DNA of 64,000 nucleotides from Kitasatospora cinereorecta (GTDB lineage: Bacteria > Actinomycetota > Actinomycetes > Streptomycetales > Streptomycetaceae): assembly GCF_024172095.1 (NCBI RefSeq), contig NZ_JAMZDX010000005.1:1-64000 (forward strand). The letters run 5' to 3'. Position numbers and translations under genes: made by a program. The notes under the pieces were generated by a model that was given only the letters and a program-made list of their open reading frames with translations, ran no database searches and was not told the DNA's origin. How positions within the stretch are numbered: position 1 is the stretch's first letter; each line of letters starts with the position of its first letter. Below are positions 59,640 to 64,000 of this stretch, one piece after another.

Positions 59640-59845
59640 TTCCGCCCGTACTCCGATCGGTGGTTCCGGTGCCGCCCGCGGCCCGTCGCTGCCGGCGGGG
59701 CCGCCCGCCCCGTCCGGCGGCGGACCGATAGTAGACGGCTCCGGGGGCCGGGATGCGCCCCGCCCCCGCACACGGAGTGACGGAACGACGTGTTCGTACC
59801 GAGATCCCGGGTACGCGCGGTGGCGAACCAGCTATGGAGGCCCTC

Positions 59846-60001
59846 ATGATCCTGCTCGGAGTGATCCTGCTCATCCTCGGCCTGATCACCGGTATCGGTG
59901 TGCTCTGGACGATCGGCGCCATCCTGCTCGTGGTCGGCCTGGTCCTCTGGGTGGCCGGAGCGCTCGGCCACGAGATCGGCGGCCGCCGTCACTACTGGTG
60001 A
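59846..60001 (+). CDS. DUF6131-like small membrane protein
   Basis: A 51-residue protein made of two adjoining hydrophobic helices followed by a Gly-Gly-Arg-Arg-His-Tyr-Trp C-terminus. Small proteins of this form are widespread in actinobacteria and of unknown function. The ATG at 59846 has GGAGG six bases upstream; an ATG 12 bases earlier is less well placed. Confidence 0.75.
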   Translation: MILLGVILLILGLITGIGVLWTIGAILLVVGLVLWVAGALGHEIGGRRHYW

Positions 60002-60023
60002 CACCGGACTGGACGGAACCGCC

Positions 60024-60458
60024 TCAGAAAGGCGGTAGCACCGTCAGCAGCCAGACCGCCTTGCCCGGCCCGCGGGGTTCGCTCCCCCAGGCCAGGGCGA
60101 GGCGGTCGACCACCAGCAGCCCGTGCCCGCCGGGGTCGGCCGGCGATCGGTCGGTACGCAGCACCGGCGGGTGCGGACTGCGGTCGACCACCTCGATCCG
60201 CAGCACCTCGCCGGGACGGCTGACCCGGCTCAGCAGCAGCTCGTACGGTCCCTCGGCGTGCATGCAGGCGTTGGAGACCAGTTCACTGACCATCAGCAGG
60301 ACGTCGCCGACGGCGTCGGGCTCCCCGTGGCGGTTCCGCTCCGTCCAGCCCCAGTCGCCCAGCACCGTCCGGGTGAAGGCGCGGCTGCGCGCCACCGCGC
60401 CGGTCCGCTCGGGCAGCACGAGGGTCCGCGTTCCGTCGGGGTCTCCGGCGCCGTCCAT
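60024..60458 (-). CDS. RsbW-like ATP-binding anti-sigma factor kinase
   Basis: A 144-residue GHKL-type ATPase of the RsbW/SpoIIAB group. The N-box is Glu-Leu-Val-Ser-Asn-Ala near residue 67, with Asp-Arg-Ser-Pro in the region of the G1 box near 104 and Gly-Gly-His-Gly-Leu near 120. It overlaps the upstream STAS gene (TGATG) so they are co-translated. It would phosphorylate the STAS partner or bind a sigma factor; which sigma is not seen in this window. Confidence 0.88.
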   Translation of the reverse strand: MDGAGDPDGTRTLVLPERTGAVARSRAFTRTVLGDWGWTERNRHGEPDAVGDVLLMVSELVSNACMHAEGPYELLLSRVSRPGEVLRIEVVDRSPHPPVLRTDRSPADPGGHGLLVVDRLALAWGSEPRGPGKAVWLLTVLPPF

Positions 60459-60826
60459 CAGCCCGGTTCGCCCGTCAGGGCCTCGTCGAGCGTGGCGAAC
60501 ACCTCGACCACCTCGTCGGCGCCGGTGATCTCCAGCATCCGGGCGACGATCGGGGTCGGGGCGGCGAGCATCAGCCGTCCGCCGGCGGGTTCGGCTCTCA
60601 GCCGGGCGCGCAGCAGCAGGTTGAGGCCGGTGGAGTCGCAGAAGGACAGGCCGGAGCAGTCGACCACGATGCGCTGCGGCGGGTCGGCGAGGCGTTCCTC
60701 CAGTGCGTCGCGCAGCGGGCCGACGCTGTCGTGGTCGAGCTCGCCCTCCGGCCGGAGCACCAAGGCGCTCCCGTGGTCGCGGACCGACACCGTGAGCTGG
60801 AGGGCCGGGGCCGCCTTCGGGTCCAT
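60458..60826 (-). CDS. STAS-domain anti-anti-sigma factor
   Basis: A 122-residue STAS protein. The phosphorylatable Ser is in Cys-Asp-Ser-Thr-Gly-Leu near residue 64, as in SpoIIAA/RsbV. It is translationally coupled to the RsbW-like kinase downstream. With the SpoIIE-type phosphatase gene just upstream it forms a classical partner-switching module controlling a stress sigma factor. Confidence 0.93.
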   Translation of the reverse strand: MDPKAAPALQLTVSVRDHGSALVLRPEGELDHDSVGPLRDALEERLADPPQRIVVDCSGLSFCDSTGLNLLLRARLRAEPAGGRLMLAAPTPIVARMLEITGADEVVEVFATLDEALTGEPG

Positions 60827-60984
60827 GCGCTGACCTCCTCGTTTCCACCATAAGACGGGCGGGCGCGCCGCTCATCCGGCCCGTCGGCTGCTCGCGGGCC
60901 GCCCGGACGCTCCGGTGGATGCTCTGCGTCTGTCCGATCCCGCGCGGGGCATGCGTGGGCGCGGCCGCCGATCGCGCCGGACGG

Positions 60985-63228
60985 TCAGGCGAGCACCTGG
61001 ACGGCGATCAGGCAGGTGTCGTCCTCGGTGTCGGCGGCGCTGAGCTCCAGCACGGTGTCGAGCAGGGCGTCCAGGTCGTCGCCGGTCCGGGGAAGGCCGT
61101 CGGCCAGGTCGCGGAGCGAGTCCTCGACGGACCGGTCGCGGCGTTCCACCAGTCCGTCGGTGTAGAGCAGCAGGATGTCGCCGACGTCCAGCGGTACGGT
61201 GTGCTCCTCGTAGTCCTGCTCCGGGTCGGCGCCGAGCAGCACGCCGTGGGGCAGCGGCAGCGGGTCGGCCCGGCCGCCGCGGAGCAGGATCGGCGGGAGG
61301 TGGCCGGCCCGGGCCCAGCGCAGCCGGCGGCCGTCCCGGTCGTAGCGGGCACAGACCACGGTGGCGGTGGCCGCGTCGGGGAGTCCGGCGGCGGTGAGGT
61401 TGAGCCAGCGGAGCAGCCGGCCCGGTCCGGCGCCGGTGGCCGCCAGCCCCCGCAGGGCGTTGCGCAGCGTGACCATGCCGGTGGCGGCCTCCACGCCGTG
61501 GCCGGCCATGTCGCCGATGACCAGCAGGGCCCGGCCGCCGGGCAGCGGAACGGCGTCGTACCAGTCGCCGCCGACCCGCTCCTCGCGGGCGGCCGGGCGG
61601 TAGCGGACGGCGGCGCGCAGGCCCGCCCGGTCCAGTGGCGGCGGCCCGGTGGGCAGGATGGCCTTCTGGAGGCGCAGGGCGAGGCGGTGACGTTCGGCGG
61701 CCTCCTGCTCGCTGTCGGCGAGCCGCTCGCGGGTGGCGGCGAGGGCGATCTCGGTCCGGTGCTGGGCGGAGACGTCCTGGTAGGCGCCGCGGACGGCGAC
61801 GGTGCGGCCGGTGGCGTCGGTGACGGGTTCGGCAATGACCCGGACGTAGCGGACCGGGCCGGTCGGGTGGACCAGCCGCAGGACGGCGGAGGCTTCCCGG
61901 TGCCGCGACAGGACCGAGCGCACCACCCGCCGGGCGGCGTCGCGGTCGTCGGGGTGGACGTGGCCGGGCAGCGCGCCGAGCGGCATCGGCGCGGAGCCGG
62001 GGGTGATCAGGTGCAGCTCGTACAGGCGGGGGCTCCAGTGGATCTCGCCGGTGCGCAGGTCCTCCTCGAACCCGCCGACCCGGGCCAGGCGCTGGGCCTG
62101 GGCGAGCAGTTCGGCCTGCCGCCGGTCCTCCTCGGTGAGGCGCCAGACCAGCAGCAGCCGTTCGCCGTCGGGCGCGGCCGCCAATCGGACGGTGGTGGCC
62201 CGGGGCGTGCCCTCGACGGGGAAGGTGAGCCGCAGCTCGGTCGGCTCCAGCGGCCGGCCGGCCCGGTGGACGTGCACCAGGCGGTCGAGCAGGCCCTCCG
62301 CGGCGGCCATGGGGTAGGCCTCGCTGAGCAGCCGGCTCTCCAGGGTGTGCGGCGGGCGGCCGGCCGGGTCGGCGAAGGAGCGGTTGACCCGCCGGATGCG
62401 GAAGTCGGTGACGGCGCCGTCCGGTTGCAGGACGGGGTCGAGCAGCAGGGCCGGGTCGAGGACGGCGTCGACGGTCGCCGTCTCCGGTCCGCCGGTCCCG
62501 GACCGAGGCACGTCGGGCGGCTGCGCCGCCGGTGCCGGCTCCCCCGGTCCGGGGTCCTCGGCGAGTGCCAGGGCGGCCACTTCGGCGAGCGCGGCCAGCC
62601 GCCGGCGGCCCGCGGGCGCCGGCGCGTCGGGCCGCTCGGGCCAGGCGAGTTCCAGCACCCCGGTGAGCCGCCCGCGCCGCTGGAGCGGCAACGCCATCCG
62701 GTACGGGGCGAGGGCCAGCCCGGGTGCGGGCCGGTCCGGGCCGTCGGGGCCGAACTCGGCCGCCTCGCGCGCCACCCGCTGGGCGGCGGTGTCGACGTCG
62801 GGCGGCACCCGGTCCCAGCCGGCCAGGTCGTCGGCCCGGAACCCGGCGGATCCGACCAGGACCAGCGAGCCGCCCGGGCCGAGCGTCCACAGGATCACCC
62901 CGGTGGCGCCGGCCATCGGGGCGGCGCCGGCCAGCACCGCGGCGGCGGCCGGGTCGCCCTCGCGGGCCCGGTCGTCCGCCGGCTCCGGCACCGGCCGGAC
63001 CTGGGCGGAGGCGGCGGGGGCGGCGGTGTCGGGTGCCAGTTCGGCGACGATGTCCGCGGCCAGCTCGGGGACGGTGAGGTGGACCCGTTCGGCCAGTTCG
63101 GCCAGCTGCCGGGCGGCGTCGGCGGGCGGGCAGTGCAGGCGCGCGGCCAGGACGCCGGTGGCCATCGCGACCAGCCATCCCGGGGGGCGGGCCTCGGCGG
63201 CCGCGGTCGGCGGGTCGGTGGCCGGCAT
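60985..63228 (-). CDS. SpoIIE-type PP2C phosphatase with ANTAR-like, GAF and PAS domains
   Basis: A 747-residue sensor phosphatase. An N-terminal helical region at about 15-60 (Ala-Thr-Gly-Val-Leu-Ala-Ala-Arg-Leu) resembles ANTAR. A GAF-like region spans about 90-215, PAS-like regions about 245-500, and a PP2C/SpoIIE phosphatase about 530-745, with the metal Asp in Gly-Gly-Asp-Trp-Tyr-Asp near 557 and Gly-Asp-Met-Ala-Gly-His-Gly near 577. It would dephosphorylate the STAS protein encoded just downstream, linking light, redox or small-molecule sensing to sigma-factor release. The signal cannot be told from sequence. Confidence 0.9.
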   Translation of the reverse strand: MPATDPPTAAAEARPPGWLVAMATGVLAARLHCPPADAARQLAELAERVHLTVPELAADIVAELAPDTAAPAASAQVRPVPEPADDRAREGDPAAAAVLAGAAPMAGATGVILWTLGPGGSLVLVGSAGFRADDLAGWDRVPPDVDTAAQRVAREAAEFGPDGPDRPAPGLALAPYRMALPLQRRGRLTGVLELAWPERPDAPAPAGRRRLAALAEVAALALAEDPGPGEPAPAAQPPDVPRSGTGGPETATVDAVLDPALLLDPVLQPDGAVTDFRIRRVNRSFADPAGRPPHTLESRLLSEAYPMAAAEGLLDRLVHVHRAGRPLEPTELRLTFPVEGTPRATTVRLAAAPDGERLLLVWRLTEEDRRQAELLAQAQRLARVGGFEEDLRTGEIHWSPRLYELHLITPGSAPMPLGALPGHVHPDDRDAARRVVRSVLSRHREASAVLRLVHPTGPVRYVRVIAEPVTDATGRTVAVRGAYQDVSAQHRTEIALAATRERLADSEQEAAERHRLALRLQKAILPTGPPPLDRAGLRAAVRYRPAAREERVGGDWYDAVPLPGGRALLVIGDMAGHGVEAATGMVTLRNALRGLAATGAGPGRLLRWLNLTAAGLPDAATATVVCARYDRDGRRLRWARAGHLPPILLRGGRADPLPLPHGVLLGADPEQDYEEHTVPLDVGDILLLYTDGLVERRDRSVEDSLRDLADGLPRTGDDLDALLDTVLELSAADTEDDTCLIAVQVLA

Positions 63229-63234
63229 GGCCGG

Positions 63235-64000
63235 TCAGCGGTCCAGCCAGTGGTGGATCCGGCCGAGCAGGTGGTCGGTGTCCACCGGTTTGGTCAGGTG
63301 GTCGTTGGCCCCGGCGGCGAGGCTCTTGGCGCGGTCGCCGGGCATCGCCTTGGCGGTGACGGCGAGGATCGGGATGGCGGAGAACTCGGCCATGTCGCGG
63401 ATGGCGGCGGTCGCGGCGTAGCCGTCCAGGCCGGGCATCATGAGGTCCATCAGGATCAGGTCGGTCTCCGGGTTGCGCCGCAGCAGGGCCAGGCCCTCCC
63501 GGCCGTTCTCGGCGTGCAGCACCCGGGCGCCGTGCACCTCCAGCACGTTGGTGATCGCGTAGACGTTGCGGATGTCGTCGTCGACCACCAGGATCGTCCG
63601 GCCGGCCAGACCGCCGGGGCGGGCGGCCGGTCCGGCGGCGGCCTCGGCGGGGTGGGAGGGCGCGCTGTCGGCGACCCGGATGATCCGCTCGCGCAGGTCG
63701 TCCAGGCCGGTGGCGGCCTCCAGGCGCTCGCCCGCGGGCAGTTCGGCACCGTCCGCGAGTCCGGCGGCGTAGCCGAGCACCGGCCGGTCGACGCCCTGCC
63801 GGTCGAGGTCGGCCAGCAGCCGGCCGGCGCCGTCCTCGGGCAGGGCGAGGTCGAGGACCAGGGCGGTGACGTCCGGGTCGCCGGCGGCGGCGAGCGCGGC
63901 GTCGTGGTCGCCGACCGCCCGTACCTCGAGCCGGGGGTGGCGGCCGGCGATGCTGCTCTGGGCGAGCAGGGTGAGCAGGCCGGGCGGGTCGGCCTCGACC
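63235..64000 (-). CDS. Response-regulator receiver region, C-terminal end of a hybrid sensor kinase (partial)
   Basis: The frame is open from the window edge and ends at 63235. Residues near the edge form an incomplete receiver-like domain (Leu-Val-Leu-Asp-Leu-Ala-Leu-Pro). A complete receiver follows, with Val-Val-Asp-Asp-Asp, the phosphoacceptor Asp in Leu-Met-Asp-Leu-Met-Met-Pro, and Thr-Ala-Lys and Thr-Lys-Pro. The stop is six bases before the SpoIIE-type phosphatase gene. Two receivers in tandem at a C-terminus are typical of hybrid histidine kinases. The kinase part is off the window. Confidence 0.85.
   Translation of the reverse strand, partial: VEADPPGLLTLLAQSSIAGRHPRLEVRAVGDHDAALAAAGDPDVTALVLDLALPEDGAGRLLADLDRQGVDRPVLGYAAGLADGAELPAGERLEAATGLDDLRERIIRVADSAPSHPAEAAAGPAARPGGLAGRTILVVDDDIRNVYAITNVLEVHGARVLHAENGREGLALLRRNPETDLILMDLMMPGLDGYAATAAIRDMAEFSAIPILAVTAKAMPGDRAKSLAAGANDHLTKPVDTDHLLGRIHHWLDR

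Noticed and set aside
1..64000. CRISPR arrays, tRNA genes, rRNA genes and insertion sequences
   Set aside because: No regularly spaced repeats with unique spacers, no tRNA cloverleaf, no rRNA and no transposase-like protein were recognised on reading through the window.

Overview
This window is very GC-rich, with third codon positions almost all G or C. It carries actinobacterial hallmarks: an MbtH protein, an LCP-family protein, the SpoIIE-phosphatase/STAS/RsbW group, a DUF6131-like protein, a GH46 chitosanase closely resembling the Streptomyces enzyme, and a single TTA codon in a specialised-metabolism gene. It is best read as chromosomal DNA of a Streptomyces or Kitasatospora relative. No rRNA, tRNA, CRISPR array or insertion sequence was seen.

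Left block (about 0.75-26.6 kb): a nonribosomal peptide cluster, almost all on the minus strand. In transcription order it holds a short LanB-like protein, a stand-alone adenylation (A) enzyme, a PLP threonine/serine-dehydratase-like enzyme, a stand-alone carrier protein (PCP), a second short LanB-like protein, a two-module NRPS (C-A-PCP-C-A-PCP), a two-module NRPS with a releasing thioesterase (C-A-PCP-C-A-PCP-TE), a cytochrome P450 and an MFS exporter. MbtH, a phosphopantetheinyl transferase and a methyltransferase run divergently. The pairing of two elimination-domain-less LanB proteins with carrier-protein chemistry, and no visible precursor peptide or LanC, is the most unusual feature here.

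Middle block (about 26.6-43.4 kb): apparently unrelated genes. These are a WGR-domain protein, an 8-bp tandem repeat, an LCP protein divergent from a BlaI/M56-peptidase pair with a dyad operator between them, a LysE exporter divergent from a MocR regulator with direct-repeat sites between them, a HAD phosphatase, a Hint-containing polymorphic-toxin-like protein with a probable immunity protein, a DUF2254 membrane protein, and a molybdenum hydroxylase (FAD subunit plus fused Fe-S/Mo subunit) with a ModA lipoprotein.

Right block (44.3-56.5 kb): a compact plus-strand biosynthetic gene set with mostly overlapping stops and starts. It encodes a stand-alone A enzyme (first gene, containing TTA), PCP, flavin amine oxidase, acyl-AMP ligase, lysine-2,3-aminomutase-like radical SAM enzyme, ATP-grasp ligase, PaaK-like ligase, MFS exporter, SDR and a second PaaK-like ligase. 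It ends at a perfect 13-bp hairpin. It has no condensation or thioesterase domain, so amide bonds are probably made by the ATP-grasp and adenylating enzymes. The A-domain pocket is acidic and the aminomutase keeps the two Asp residues that bind lysine's side-chain amine, pointing to lysine/beta-lysine. Whether the left and right blocks make one product or two cannot be settled from sequence alone.

The right flank (56.5-64 kb) holds a PaaI-type thioesterase, small hypothetical proteins, the chitosanase and a stress-signalling group cut by the window edge.
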